Notes: generated by a model from the letters alone, not told the origin. Positions 42,857 to 53,378 are shown, counted from the first letter of the stretch. The stretch: 64,000 bases of DNA from Qaidamihabitans albus (GCF_016464705.1 NZ_JAEHOB010000008.1:186001-250000); one strand, 5' to 3'. A program made the numbers and translations.

Positions 42857-42883
42857 TGTCACACGGATCGGGTCGCCGGTGTC
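42857..42883 (+). promoter_or_regulatory. ECF41-type promoter for the CMD-like gene
   Basis: TGTCACA (42857-42863), 16-nt spacer, TGTC (42880-42883), about 42 nt upstream of the carboxymuconolactone-decarboxylase-like gene. Matches the divergent sigma-gene promoter. Confidence 0.72.
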
Positions 42884-42924
42884 TGGTGTTCGTCCAGTGC
42901 AACACCACGAGTGAGGACGAAGTC

Positions 42925-43410
42925 ATGGATGCCCGATTCAACATGTTCGACAACGAGATCGCCGCGAAGTTCGGCAAGCGGTTCGCCAACGCCGGCCTGG
43001 TGATCGCCCAGTCGCCGCTGCCGAGGTCCACGCAGGAGCTGGTGGCGCTGCGCGCCAGCCAGATCAACGGCTGCGGTTGGTGCATCGACATGCACACCAA
43101 GGAGGCCGCGGCCGCCGGTGAAACCGCGGTGCGGCTCAACCTGGTCGCCGCCTGGCGCGAGTCCACCGTGTTCACCGAGGCCGAGCAGGCCGCGCTGGCG
43201 CTCGCCGAGGAGGGCACCCGGCTGGCCGACGCCCACGATGGCGTGTCCGACGAGACCTGGGCCCGGGTGCGCAAGCACTACGACGACGACCAGATCGCCG
43301 CATTGGTCTCCGCGGTCGCCCTGATCAACGCGGCCAACCGGCTCGCCGTGATCGTGCACCAGCAGGGAGGCTCCTACGAGCCCGGCATGTTCGACGCCGC
43401 GTTCAGCTGA
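42925..43410 (+). CDS. Carboxymuconolactone decarboxylase/AhpD-family protein
   Basis: A 161-aa AhpD-fold protein with GCGWCIDMHTKEA (CxxC followed by His), the redox-active motif of alkylhydroperoxidase-like members, and flanking helices (LRASQINGCGWC, AVALINAANRLAVI). Probably a peroxidase-like antioxidant enzyme rather than a true decarboxylase. ATG 42925; the preceding GAGGACGAAG serves as ribosome site. Target of the divergent ECF41 factor. Confidence 0.92.
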   Translation: MDARFNMFDNEIAAKFGKRFANAGLVIAQSPLPRSTQELVALRASQINGCGWCIDMHTKEAAAAGETAVRLNLVAAWRESTVFTEAEQAALALAEEGTRLADAHDGVSDETWARVRKHYDDDQIAALVSAVALINAANRLAVIVHQQGGSYEPGMFDAAFS

Positions 43411-43481
43411 TCGACAGCCGAATCCCGGGCCTGGAATGATCGCGGAACCTCGAACGGGCCGACGACCTCGGAGCGGGTGGG

Positions 43482-43844
43482 ATGACTGTCGACGAGCTGT
43501 TCGCTCGCAGGCCCCTGACCTGGGGTCTGCGAGGGGATCCCCGGGTGTGGGAGGCGATGCGGGAGCGGCTGCGCGGCAAGGAGATGCCGCCCGGCTTCTT
43601 CGCCGCTCGCGACCTCTTGGAGAGAACCTTCGCCGAGATCGTGGGAGTCGGCCTGGACGGGATCGTGGAGCGGGACGACACGGTGTACCGGAAGGAGCTG
43701 GCCACCGGGTCGGGTATGAGCGACGGGTATGTCTCGCTGCACTTCTGGAAGTTCACCGGGCTGCCGATCCTGATGGACCGTTGGGCCGCGACCATCGGCG
43801 GCGGTGACGGCGAACGCTCCGGGGATCACCTCGGGAGTGCCTGA
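43482..43844 (+). CDS. Conserved hypothetical protein (120 aa)
   Basis: A 120-aa soluble protein: FARRPLTWGLRGDPRVWEAM, ERTFAEIVGVGLDGIVERDD, YVSLHFWKFTGLPILMDRWA. No family recognised. ATG is preceded by GGAGCGGGTGG. It starts 71 nt after the CMD-like gene and might belong to the same ECF41-driven transcript. Confidence 0.65.
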   Translation: MTVDELFARRPLTWGLRGDPRVWEAMRERLRGKEMPPGFFAARDLLERTFAEIVGVGLDGIVERDDTVYRKELATGSGMSDGYVSLHFWKFTGLPILMDRWAATIGGGDGERSGDHLGSA

Positions 43845-43971
43845 GAGCCGGGGAGACGTCGCAACGCCGCGCCGAGGTTTCACTCCACAGTGGCCTGGGC
43901 GACACCTGCGCGATGCCTGACGAGGGCAGGGTCCTCCGCCGACGGACCCGAACGCCCGGCAGGAGGATTCG

Positions 43972-46545
43972 ATGTCTGAACGTCACCGCGGAAGGCAGTT
44001 CGATCGCAGGCGGTTCCTGGAGATCAGCGGTGTGAGCACCACCGCGCTCCTGCTCGGCACCGGCGCGGTGCACAGCGGCACCGCACACGCGTTTCCTCCC
44101 GCGCTAGGCAACCCGTTCACGCTGGGCGTCGCCTCCGGCGATCCGCTGCCGGACGGTGTGGTGCTGTGGACCCGGCTGGCTCCCGACCCGCTGGCGGCGG
44201 ACGGCCACGGCGGCATGCCGCAGGAGTCCTTCGGGGTGCGGTATCAGGTGGCCGAGGACGAGCGGTTCACGCGCGTGGTGCGCCGCGGCGCCGCTGAGGC
44301 CACCCCGGAGCTGGGGCACAGCGTGCACCCCGAGATCACGGGGCTGCAGCCGGGCCGGGAGTACTTCTACCGGTTCCTCGCGGGCAACGAGGTGAGCCCG
44401 GTCGGCCGTACGAGAACGGCGCCCGCACCCGGCGCCCCGGTGGACAAGGTGACGTTCGGACTCGCATCGTGCCAGGCGTGGATCGGCGGCCGGTACGCGG
44501 CGTACCGGACGATGGCCACCGACGACCTCGACTTCGTCGTCCACGTCGGCGACTACGTCTACGAGGGCGCGGCCACCCGGACGCTCGCCGACTTCCGGAT
44601 CCTGCACGCCAGGTACAAGACCTCCCCGGACCTCCGTGCGGCTCACGCGGCATTTCCCTTCATCACGACCTTCGACGACCACGAGGTCGACAACAACTGG
44701 GCCGGGGACGTCCCGCAGGACTCGACACCGGATTTCGTCGAGCTACGGGCGAATGCCTTCCACGCCTACTACGAGCACCTGCCACTTCGCGTCGCTGCCC
44801 GGCCCACGGGCGCGGACATGACCCTGCACCGGTCGCTGACCTTCGGCGACCTGCTCTCGCTGACGTTGCTCGACACCCGGCAGCACCGCACCGACCAGGC
44901 CGACGGCCGCTTCATCGCCCCCCGCGATCCCGATGCGCTCGACCCGGCGCGGACGATGACAGGAGCCGAGCAGGAGCGCTGGTTGTTCGACATCCTCGCC
45001 GGTTCCAAGGCACGGTGGAACGCCATCGCGCAGCAGACGATCATGGCGTTCTACGACTACGACACAGGTGATGGCGTGAGCATCAACCATGACCAATGGG
45101 ACGGCTATGCCGCCGCCCGCGAACGCCTGTTCACCTTCATCGCCGGTCGTCGACCGTCCAATGTGGTCGTACTGTCCGGCGACTGGCACTCGTCGTGGGT
45201 CAACGACCTCAAGGCCGACTTCGCCGATCCGTCCTCGGAAACGCTGGCGACCGAGTTCGTCGGCACGTCGATCAGCTCCGGTTGCGGTTGGCGCGACAGC
45301 GTGGCCGCGGCGCTCGGAGCGAACCCGCATGTGAAGTTCTTCGACGGCGACCACCGTGGCTACACCCGCTGCACGGTGACGCCCGATCGGTGGCGAACGG
45401 ACATCCGGGTCGTCAACGACCCGGCCGGCTCCACCGCGCCCGCGTTCACCCTGGCGTCCTTCGTCGTCGCCGACGGCGCGGCCGGGGCGCGCCGGGTGGA
45501 CGGCGCGGGCGACGGCATCGCGGGGCGGGTCACCGACGGCACTGACGAGGCGCCGCTGGCGAACGTCGTCGTCCAGGCGCGCACAAGCGATGGAACCGTC
45601 ATCAGCGCCAGTACCACTGACGCCGACGGCGGGTACCGGCTACTCGTTACCGCCGGTACCTACGACATCACCGCCACGGCGGGCTGCTACCAGACCGCCG
45701 GCAGCACTGTCGCACTGGCCGAGGGACGACTGGAGCGGGTGGACCTCGCGCTGCCGCGCGTCACCGGAGCTCTGGCCGGGACGGGCAAACGGCTTGCCGG
45801 CGCCCTCGTCGAGGCGCGCGAGGCGGACATCGTCATCGAGAACGCGGAGCTGGCGATGGCGATCGCGGTCGTGAGCGAGGACGGACAGCTGCTCGGCACC
45901 ACGCGAGGGAAGGTGCTGGACATGGCCCGGCGCGGGCAGACCGACCAGCTGGACTGGATCAACGTGGCTTACGCCTCGGCCGTACGGCCCACCGGCACCG
46001 AGGCTTGGCAGCAGGTCAGCGTTCGTCACGAACGCGTCGACGTGGCCGAGGCGGGCACGCGGCGTGCGGTGGTCCGGGCGACCGGCGCGTCCACCGACTT
46101 CCCGGCACTGACGGTGACGACGACGTACACGCTGTTGCCGGGCACCTCCTGGGTGGTCGCCGAGTCGGTGTTCCGCAACACCGGCGACAGCCCGGTCTCG
46201 GCATGGGTCGGTGACGCGATCGATCACGACGGTGGGGGACAGCGCAGTGGTGTCCCCGGGCACGGCACCATCACCACGCCCTACGGCAGCCCTCACGAGT
46301 ACGCGCCGGCCGAGCCGTGGATCGGCATGACCGGAAGCAGCCCGCAGACCTACGGACTCATCTACGACACGAACCCACCGGGACTGCTGACCGCGGCGAC
46401 GGGCAACTGGGTGATGAGCATGCTGCCGGTGGAGATCGCGCCAGACACCGAGCTCAACCTCACCCGCCGGATCGTCGCGGTGGGCAACGGCGGCGCCGCC
46501 GACCCGTTCGCCGTACTGTCCCGGCTGTACCACTCGGCAGGCTGA
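43972..46545 (+). CDS. Tat-exported PhoD-like phosphatase with C-terminal beta-sandwich domains
   Basis: An 857-aa secreted enzyme. Tat signal RRRFLEISG (residues 12-20) ending near AHA; PhoD N-terminal domain (FTLGVASGDPLPDGVVLWTR) and catalytic part with VVHVGDYVYEG, TFDDHEVDNNWAGD, and VVLSGDWHSSW metal ligands. After residue ~500 it continues into a carboxypeptidase-regulatory-like domain (ITDADGGYRLLVTAGTYDI type, VVVQARTSDG) and a further ~260-residue domain (NAELAMAIAVVSEDGQLLGT, TYTLLPGTSWVVAESVFRN). The last part resembles a glycan-binding or lyase-like sandwich. AGGAGG precedes the ATG. Confidence 0.88.
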   Translation: MSERHRGRQFDRRRFLEISGVSTTALLLGTGAVHSGTAHAFPPALGNPFTLGVASGDPLPDGVVLWTRLAPDPLAADGHGGMPQESFGVRYQVAEDERFTRVVRRGAAEATPELGHSVHPEITGLQPGREYFYRFLAGNEVSPVGRTRTAPAPGAPVDKVTFGLASCQAWIGGRYAAYRTMATDDLDFVVHVGDYVYEGAATRTLADFRILHARYKTSPDLRAAHAAFPFITTFDDHEVDNNWAGDVPQDSTPDFVELRANAFHAYYEHLPLRVAARPTGADMTLHRSLTFGDLLSLTLLDTRQHRTDQADGRFIAPRDPDALDPARTMTGAEQERWLFDILAGSKARWNAIAQQTIMAFYDYDTGDGVSINHDQWDGYAAARERLFTFIAGRRPSNVVVLSGDWHSSWVNDLKADFADPSSETLATEFVGTSISSGCGWRDSVAAALGANPHVKFFDGDHRGYTRCTVTPDRWRTDIRVVNDPAGSTAPAFTLASFVVADGAAGARRVDGAGDGIAGRVTDGTDEAPLANVVVQARTSDGTVISASTTDADGGYRLLVTAGTYDITATAGCYQTAGSTVALAEGRLERVDLALPRVTGALAGTGKRLAGALVEAREADIVIENAELAMAIAVVSEDGQLLGTTRGKVLDMARRGQTDQLDWINVAYASAVRPTGTEAWQQVSVRHERVDVAEAGTRRAVVRATGASTDFPALTVTTTYTLLPGTSWVVAESVFRNTGDSPVSAWVGDAIDHDGGGQRSGVPGHGTITTPYGSPHEYAPAEPWIGMTGSSPQTYGLIYDTNPPGLLTAATGNWVMSMLPVEIAPDTELNLTRRIVAVGNGGAADPFAVLSRLYHSAG

Positions 46546-46712
46546 GCTCGAGCACCGTCGCGGCTACTCGCCAGGACGTAGCGGCCGTGATCGAGGAGCT
46601 GGACGTCCGGCCGTTCCTGGGTGCGGCGAAGCTGCTCCACGACGGCGCGCTCGTCGCCGAACGGTACGCCGCGTTCGGTGAGTTCATCGAAACAGCGCCC
46701 GGCATCGTGTGC
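46546..46712 (+). pseudogene. Allophanate-hydrolase/amidase remnant
   Basis: The plus frame reads VAATRQDVAAVIEELDVRPF, LGAAKLLHDGALVAERYAAF, GEFIETAP, strongly like the internal region of allophanate hydrolase (AtzF-type amidases: F-L-x-AA-x-LL-x-x-G-x-WVAERYAA-x-G-x-F-I). It has no start, no amidase Ser-Ser-Lys site and merges into non-coding sequence, so it is a dead fragment. The remaining space to 46919 contains no recognised gene. Confidence 0.6.
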
Positions 46713-46919
46713 GTGTCCCGAGCGGGTACCGCGCCGCTTGTACTCGGCTCTACCAAGAGCCGATGGCTCTATCGGCCGATCGGGTTATCCGATCGCAGGC
46801 CCGTCGACTGTCCACGTGGCACAGTACTCCCGCAGGTCAAGGCTGGTGGTCCGGCGAGCGCACGTTCGATGACATCGGCCGTTCACCGCACGGCCACACA
46901 CGGCTGCTGCGCTGTCGCG

Positions 46920-48020
<1,101 letters not shown>

Positions 48021-48057
48021 CGAAGCACCGACGTACCACCAGAAAGGAAGAATCCCG

Positions 48058-49434
48058 ATGAGAAGGTCCCTGTTCGCGGCAGGCGCCGCGGCGATGCTCG
48101 CCCTGGTCACCGCGGCCTGCGGGCTCGGCAGCAGCGACGCGGGCTCCGAGGGCAACACCGGCCCCGTGCCCGAACTCGGTGCCGACCAGCGCGTGTCGAT
48201 CGTGTTCGAGAGCTACAACTTCGGCCAGGCCGGTGCGTGGACCGACACGTTCAACGAGCTGATCGCCGCGTTCGAGAAGGAACATCCCAACATCTCGGTG
48301 ACCGCGCAGAAGCCGCAGGGCAACAGTGCCAACCCGGCCACCGACACGATCTCCAGCCTGCAGAGCCAGCTCACCGCGGGCAGCCCGCCCGACGTCGTGC
48401 AGCTCGGCTTCTCCGACCTGGACTTCACGGTGAACCAGCTCGGCGCGAAGGCCCTGGACGACCTGGTCGGCGAGAACGCCGTGCAGGCCAACTTCGACGG
48501 TGAGGAATACCCCTACGCCGAGGCCGCGCGCAAGCTCGGTGACTGGGACGGCAAGACGTACGGCGTGCCGTTCGTGTTCTCCACCCCGATGCTCTACTAC
48601 AACAAGCAGCTGTTCAGCCAGGCCGGGCTCGACCCGGAGCAGGCGCCCGCCAAGTGGTCCGAGGTCCGCGACTCGGCCAAGGCCGTCGCGGGCAGGACCG
48701 GCAAGGACGGCGTCTACGTGGACTGCCTGACCAAGGCGGCCAAGGACTGGTGCTTCCAGTCGATCGTGCGCTCCAACGGTGGCCGGGTGATCTCGCAGGA
48801 CCGCTCGAAGCTCACCTTCGCCGAGCAGCCCGTCGTCGAGGTTGTGAGCACCATGCAGGACATGGTCAAGGGCGGCGCCATGCCGAACCTCACCCAGATG
48901 CAGGCCGTCGAGGCGTTCGCCAGGGGTGATCTCGGCATGATCGTGGAGTCCAGCGCCATCCAGGGCACCTTCCTCAAAGGCGCCGGGGACGAGTGGGAGC
49001 TGGGCGCGGGTGCCATGCCGAGCTTCGAGGGCACGCAGGCCGTGCCCACCAACTCCGGAGCCGCGCTGTTCGTCTTTTCGGCGGACCAGGCCAAGCAGCG
49101 CGCCGGGTGGGAACTGATCAAGTTTCTCACCAGCGAGCGGGCCTACACCACGATCGCATCCAAGATCGGCTACCTGCCGCTGCGCACCGGGCTGGTCGAG
49201 GACCCGGACGGGCTGAAGAGCTGGGCCGAGCAGAACCCCTACCTGGAGCCCAACCTGGAGCAGCTGGGGCGGCTCGAGCCATGGGTGTCGATGCCGGGCA
49301 CCAGCTATCTGCAGATCCGCGACGGCATGATGGAGGCGGTCGAGAACGTGGTGTTCCAGGGCGCCGATGCCGAGGCGACACTGCGTGCCGAGCAGGGCGA
49401 GCTGTCGAAGCTGTTGCCGGGAGGCGGCCGGTGA
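48058..49434 (+). CDS. ugpB: ABC substrate-binding lipoprotein, UgpB-like
   Basis: A 458-aa lipoprotein (LVTAAC, Cys21) of the family-1 binding proteins: FNELIAAFEKEHPNISVTAQ, GSPPDVVQLGFSDLDFTVNQ, YGVPFVFSTPMLYYNKQLF, FARGDLGMIVESSAIQGTF, MEAVENVVFQGADAEATLRA. Best match in style is glycerol-3-phosphate/GPC binding UgpB. AAAGGAAG precedes the ATG; its stop overlaps the phosphoesterase GTG. Substrate inferred mainly from the operon. Confidence 0.85.
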   Translation: MRRSLFAAGAAAMLALVTAACGLGSSDAGSEGNTGPVPELGADQRVSIVFESYNFGQAGAWTDTFNELIAAFEKEHPNISVTAQKPQGNSANPATDTISSLQSQLTAGSPPDVVQLGFSDLDFTVNQLGAKALDDLVGENAVQANFDGEEYPYAEAARKLGDWDGKTYGVPFVFSTPMLYYNKQLFSQAGLDPEQAPAKWSEVRDSAKAVAGRTGKDGVYVDCLTKAAKDWCFQSIVRSNGGRVISQDRSKLTFAEQPVVEVVSTMQDMVKGGAMPNLTQMQAVEAFARGDLGMIVESSAIQGTFLKGAGDEWELGAGAMPSFEGTQAVPTNSGAALFVFSADQAKQRAGWELIKFLTSERAYTTIASKIGYLPLRTGLVEDPDGLKSWAEQNPYLEPNLEQLGRLEPWVSMPGTSYLQIRDGMMEAVENVVFQGADAEATLRAEQGELSKLLPGGGR

Positions 49435-50288
49435 ACGACGGCACCCGGCCGGATCTCTCGCTTGTCCAGCTCACCGACACGCACCTGCTGCCGCCCGGGA
49501 CGTTGATGCACGACATCGTCGACACCACGGCCAATCTCGTTGCCGCGGTGGAGATGATCGAGGCCTCGGCGGGGCCGGTCGACGGGTTGCTGCTTACCGG
49601 TGACCTCACCGACAACGGCGCCCCGGCCGCCTACCGGAGGCTGCGGGAGATCGTGGAGCCCGCCGCGGAACGGCTCGGCGCCGAGGTCGTCTACGCGATG
49701 GGCAACCACGACGAGCGCGGCGCGTTCCGGGCGGAGCTGCTCGGCGAGCCAAGGTCCGACCGCGACTGCGACCACGTGCGGATGGTCGGCGGGCTGCGGG
49801 TGGCGGTGCTGGACAGCAGCGAACCGGGCAGGCACGACGGGCACCTTTCGCCCGCGCAGTTGGAGTGGCTCGCCGACGTGCTGGCGAAGCCGGCGCCGTG
49901 GGGAAGCGTGCTCGTGGTGCATCACCCACCTCTGCCGTCGCCGGTGCCGACCGTGCACCTGCTGCGGTTGCGCGGCGCCGAGCGGCTCGCGGAGGTGCTC
50001 GACGGCAGTGACGTCCGGCTCGTCGTTTCCGGCCACGCCCACCACGCCGGCTGCGGCGCGCTCGCCGGCGTCCCGGTGTGGGTGGGCCCCGCCATGGCCT
50101 ACGGCGTGGCGGCGGTGCCGCCGCGAGGGAGGCTCCGCGCGGGGGCCGACGCGGCGTTCAGCCGCATCGACGTCTTCGGCGAGGACATCGTCGCCACGGC
50201 GGTGCCGATGTCGCGGGCCGACGAGGTGTACGACGTGGACGAGGCCGACCGCCTGCGGCTCGTGCGGGAGGTCGTCGGCGCATGGTGA
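49431..50288 (+). CDS. Metallophosphoesterase (cyclic/glycerophosphodiesterase type)
   Basis: A 285-aa calcineurin-like phosphoesterase, class III nucleotidyl cyclase-phosphodiesterase/GpdQ-like: QLTDTHL (D-x-H), LLTGDLTDNG (GD), MGNHDER (GNHD), VHHPPLP (H) and SGHAHHAGCG (GHxH) supply all metal ligands. Encoded inside a Ugp-type transport operon, it would hydrolyse imported glycerophosphodiesters to glycerol-3-phosphate. GTG 49431 overlaps the previous stop. Confidence 0.9.
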   Translation: MNDGTRPDLSLVQLTDTHLLPPGTLMHDIVDTTANLVAAVEMIEASAGPVDGLLLTGDLTDNGAPAAYRRLREIVEPAAERLGAEVVYAMGNHDERGAFRAELLGEPRSDRDCDHVRMVGGLRVAVLDSSEPGRHDGHLSPAQLEWLADVLAKPAPWGSVLVVHHPPLPSPVPTVHLLRLRGAERLAEVLDGSDVRLVVSGHAHHAGCGALAGVPVWVGPAMAYGVAAVPPRGRLRAGADAAFSRIDVFGEDIVATAVPMSRADEVYDVDEADRLRLVREVVGAW

Positions 50289-51247
50289 GCGGGGCCGGCG
50301 GGACATTCGTGGAAGTCGCGCAGCCGAGGCCGCGGGAGGCGGGCGTCGCACCCGCCTCCCGCGTGCGGCTGTGGACGAGGCTGCGCAGGGGCGCACCGCC
50401 CTACCTCTACCTCGCGCCCGCGCTGACGCTGCTCGTCGTGTGGACCTACCAGCCGCTGGCGCAGACGTTCGTGCTGTCCTTCCACTCCTGGAACCTGGTG
50501 CCGAGCACGCCGATGGTGGAGGTGGGCACGGCGAACTACGAGCGGCTGCTGACCGCGCCGGAGCTGGGGGCGTCGGTCGGGCGCACGGCGGTGGTGATCG
50601 CCGGCATGCTGCCGTTCACCGTGCTGATCCCGGTCGTCGTGGCGCTGCTCGCGGGCCGCGTGCGTGGCCGGGCGCAGGCCGTCTACCGGGGGCTGGTGTT
50701 CGCGCCGATGCTCGTGGCGCCGGTCGCCGGGGCCGCGGTGTGGCAGTGGCTGCTCGACCCGTCGGCGGGTGCGGTCAACAGGGTGCTCGGCACGGGCGTC
50801 AACTGGCTCAACACCACGGGCACGGCGCAGCTGGCGATCATCGTGATCACCGGCTGGCACGTGGTGGGCTTCGCGGTGCTCGTCGTCACGGCCGGTCTGG
50901 CCGGGATCAACCCGGACTACGCGGCCGCCGCCCAGGTGGACGGTGCCTCGCGCGGCCAGGTGACCCGGTGGGTCACGCTCCCGCTGCTGTCGCCGACTCT
51001 GGCGTTCCTCGCGCTGATGACCGTGTTGTTGTCGGCGCAGTGGACGTTCCCGCTCATCGACACGCTCACTCAGGGCGGACCCGCCGGGTCCACCACCAAC
51101 CTCTACTACCTGCTGTGGGAGTACGGCTTCCGCAGCCACGATGCGGGACTGGCGGCCGCCGCGGGTGTCTTGTTCTTCGTCGGTTTCATCGTCGTCGCCG
51201 CACTGCTGACGCGGCTGGCGGAAAGGCTGAGTCACCATGACGACTGA
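50282..51247 (+). CDS. ugpA: ABC sugar/glycerol-phosphate permease, UgpA-like
   Basis: A 321-aa MalF-type permease with six helices (first about 42-62: YLYLAPALTLLVVWTYQPLA) and EAA loop YAAAAQVDGASRGQVTRWVTLP. ATG 50282 overlaps the phosphoesterase end by 7 nt. Pairs with UgpE-like product downstream to form the channel. Confidence 0.92.
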   Translation: MVSGAGGTFVEVAQPRPREAGVAPASRVRLWTRLRRGAPPYLYLAPALTLLVVWTYQPLAQTFVLSFHSWNLVPSTPMVEVGTANYERLLTAPELGASVGRTAVVIAGMLPFTVLIPVVVALLAGRVRGRAQAVYRGLVFAPMLVAPVAGAAVWQWLLDPSAGAVNRVLGTGVNWLNTTGTAQLAIIVITGWHVVGFAVLVVTAGLAGINPDYAAAAQVDGASRGQVTRWVTLPLLSPTLAFLALMTVLLSAQWTFPLIDTLTQGGPAGSTTNLYYLLWEYGFRSHDAGLAAAAGVLFFVGFIVVAALLTRLAERLSHHDD

Positions 51248-52067
51248 GCCGGTCGGCGGGCCGAGCAGCGTGCACCGCATCGCCGGGCATCTCGTGCTGG
51301 GGCTGCTCAGCCTGCTGTGCGTGTTCCCGATCTACTGGCTGTACGCGACGTCGCTGCGCGTGCCCGGGGACGTCAGCGAGTTGTCTCCGTTGCCGTGGCC
51401 GTTGTCCACGGACAACTACGCCGACGCGCTGGAGAAGAACGACGTCGCCGCGATGCTGCTCAACACCGGGATCGTCGCCGTGCTCAGCGCGTTCGGGCAG
51501 CTGCTGGTCGGCCTGCTCGCGGCCTACGCCTTCGCGGCGTGGCGATTCCCGTTGCAGCGGTTGATCTACCTGCTGTTCGTCGGCACCTGGCTGGTGCCGT
51601 TCCAGGCGACAATGCTGCCGAACTACGTGCTGCTGGCCCGCCTGGGCCTGCTGGAGACGCTGGCCGGTGTCATCGTGCCGAACCTGTGCTCGGCGCTGGG
51701 CGTGCTGTTGCTGCGGGAGCATCTGAAGAGCTTTCCCAAGGAGCTGCTCGACGCGGCCAGGATGGACGGCCGGTCGTCGTGGACGGCACTGTGGACGGTC
51801 GTGGTTCCCGCGCTGCGCCCGGCGCTGGCCGCGCTGGGCATCCTCCTGGCGATCACGGCGTGGAACGAGTACTTCTGGCCTGCCATGGTGCTGCAGCGCA
51901 GCAACGCCGTGGTGCAGCTGGGCCTGCGCAGCTTCATGGGCACCGAGGGCAACGACTGGGGCCCGTTGATGGCCACGGCAGGGCTGGCCTGCCTTCCGGT
52001 GTTCGCGCTGTACCTGGTGCTGCAGCGGCACATCGTGAACGCGTTCGTGCGGTCGGGTCTCAAGTGA
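51237..52067 (+). CDS. ugpE: ABC sugar/glycerol-phosphate permease, UgpE-like
   Basis: A 276-aa MalG-type permease: helix VLGLLSLLCVFPIYWLYATS, EAA loop ELLDAARMDGRSSWTALWTV VP, and a typical ending VNAFVRSGLK. It overlaps the UgpA-like gene by 11 nt and completes the importer. It is convergent with the LysR gene, overlapping its stop by 8 nt. Confidence 0.92.
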   Translation: MTTEPVGGPSSVHRIAGHLVLGLLSLLCVFPIYWLYATSLRVPGDVSELSPLPWPLSTDNYADALEKNDVAAMLLNTGIVAVLSAFGQLLVGLLAAYAFAAWRFPLQRLIYLLFVGTWLVPFQATMLPNYVLLARLGLLETLAGVIVPNLCSALGVLLLREHLKSFPKELLDAARMDGRSSWTALWTVVVPALRPALAALGILLAITAWNEYFWPAMVLQRSNAVVQLGLRSFMGTEGNDWGPLMATAGLACLPVFALYLVLQRHIVNAFVRSGLK

Positions 52068-52953
52068 CGGGGGCGTCCTCACCGGGCAGGCACGGCAGGA
52101 ACGCCTCGACCAGCGGGCCGGGCTCGGCCCGCCATACGGCGTACAGGTCGAGCAGCGGCACCGGGTCGTAGAGCGCCACCGCCGCCGTGCGGGGGCCACG
52201 CGCGGCCACCTTGCCCCTCGGCGCCGACGCGAACCCGACGACCGGCTTGATGGCGGCCAGGATGGCGGTCGCACCCGGATCGTCGACCTCCTCGGCCACC
52301 GTGAGCCGGATCCCACTGGCCTGCGCGGCCGACAGGATCGTGTCGTACATGGCCGACGACTGAGCCCGGTGGAAGAGCACGCAAGGCTCGCCCGCCAGCT
52401 CGCCGAAGGGCACGCGCTCGCGGCGCGCCCACGGATGCCGCGTGCCCACGATCGCCACCAGCGGCACCCGCAGCAGCCGCTTGCTGCGCATCGTCGGCGC
52501 GTTCGGCCTGCCGTACACCATCGCGATGTCCAGCTTGCCCTCGCCGAGCGCGGCGAGCTGCGGGCCGGTGCGCTGCTCCACCATGTCCACATCGACGGCC
52601 GGATGGCTCGCCGCGAATGTCGTGAGCGCGGCCGGCAGCGCGCGTTGGCCCGCCGGGAAGTTGTAGCCGATCCGGAGGGTACCCGCGCGTCCCGCGGCGG
52701 CCGCGCGGGCGGCCTGGCCCGCGCGCTCGACTCGGGACACGATGTCGCGGGCGAGGTCGACCATGGCCTCGCCCGCCGGGGTCAGCTTGACTTCGTGCGA
52801 GTTGCGGGACACCAGTTCGACGTCGACCGAGCGCTCCAGCCGGCGGAGGTGGTGGCTCAGCGACGGCTGTGCCAGGTGCAGGCGCGCGGCGGCCCTGCCG
52901 AAGTGCAGTTCATCGGCGATGGCGAGGAAGGAAACCAGGTGGCGTAACTCCAC
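52060..52953 (-). CDS. LysR-family transcriptional regulator
   Basis: A 297-aa LysR: N-terminal HTH ELRHLVSFLAIADELHFGRA, ARLHLAQPSLSHHLRRLE, then the periplasmic-binding-like effector domain (TLRIGYNFPAGQRALPAALT, EGKLDIAMVYGR, KPVVGFASAP). GTG 52953 gives the canonical VELRHL start. Target unknown; its 3' end meets the Ugp operon but the promoter faces away. Confidence 0.93.
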   Translation of the reverse strand: MELRHLVSFLAIADELHFGRAAARLHLAQPSLSHHLRRLERSVDVELVSRNSHEVKLTPAGEAMVDLARDIVSRVERAGQAARAAAAGRAGTLRIGYNFPAGQRALPAALTTFAASHPAVDVDMVEQRTGPQLAALGEGKLDIAMVYGRPNAPTMRSKRLLRVPLVAIVGTRHPWARRERVPFGELAGEPCVLFHRAQSSAMYDTILSAAQASGIRLTVAEEVDDPGATAILAAIKPVVGFASAPRGKVAARGPRTAAVALYDPVPLLDLYAVWRAEPGPLVEAFLPCLPGEDAPVT

Positions 52954-53322
52954 ACGCCGACTGTAGCTGCGTCGCGAGAGCATCCGGTGAACACGGGACG
53001 TCGATTGCTCGACCTTGCGGAGGCCGCCGATTCCGCCTTCCCCTCGGCTCCGCCAGGCGGCACCACTCGGGGTGTTGTTCCGGGAGCACCAGCGTGAGCT
53101 GATCCGGGCCACGGGCTTTTCATCGGCGTCACCGGATCCTGTCGTGTTCTCTGCGGACATCGTCTGTGCGTGGATTCGCTGAGACGGCCCCGAGCCGCGC
53201 GAGATGCCAGACGAGGTGTCGAGCAGATGTACGCGTTCATCACCCGCGGCCTCGGCGCGGCACGGCGGGCACGTTCCTGACGCCACTGACCTTCGCACGC
53301 CAGGATCGGGGCTCGTCCGGCG
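52954..53322. other. Intergenic region without recognisable gene
   Basis: About 370 nt between the LysR start and the palindrome at 53323. Open frames exist on both strands but translate into low-similarity Arg/Ser/Pro-rich stretches with no family motif and no ribosome site, so I read it as promoter region of the LysR gene plus non-coding spacer. Confidence 0.5.
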
Positions 53323-53368
53323 CTCGTGAGTGCGTACACGAGTTAGAACTCGTGTACGCACTCACGAG
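53323..53368. repeat. 46-bp dispersed palindrome, copy 4 (perfect)
   Basis: Perfect 22-nt arms (CTCGTGAGTGCGTACACGAG then TTAGAA and complement). It lies 10 nt beyond the stop codon of the minus-strand ADP-ribosylglycohydrolase. Confidence 0.95.
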
Positions 53369-53378
53369 TCGGGGCGGG

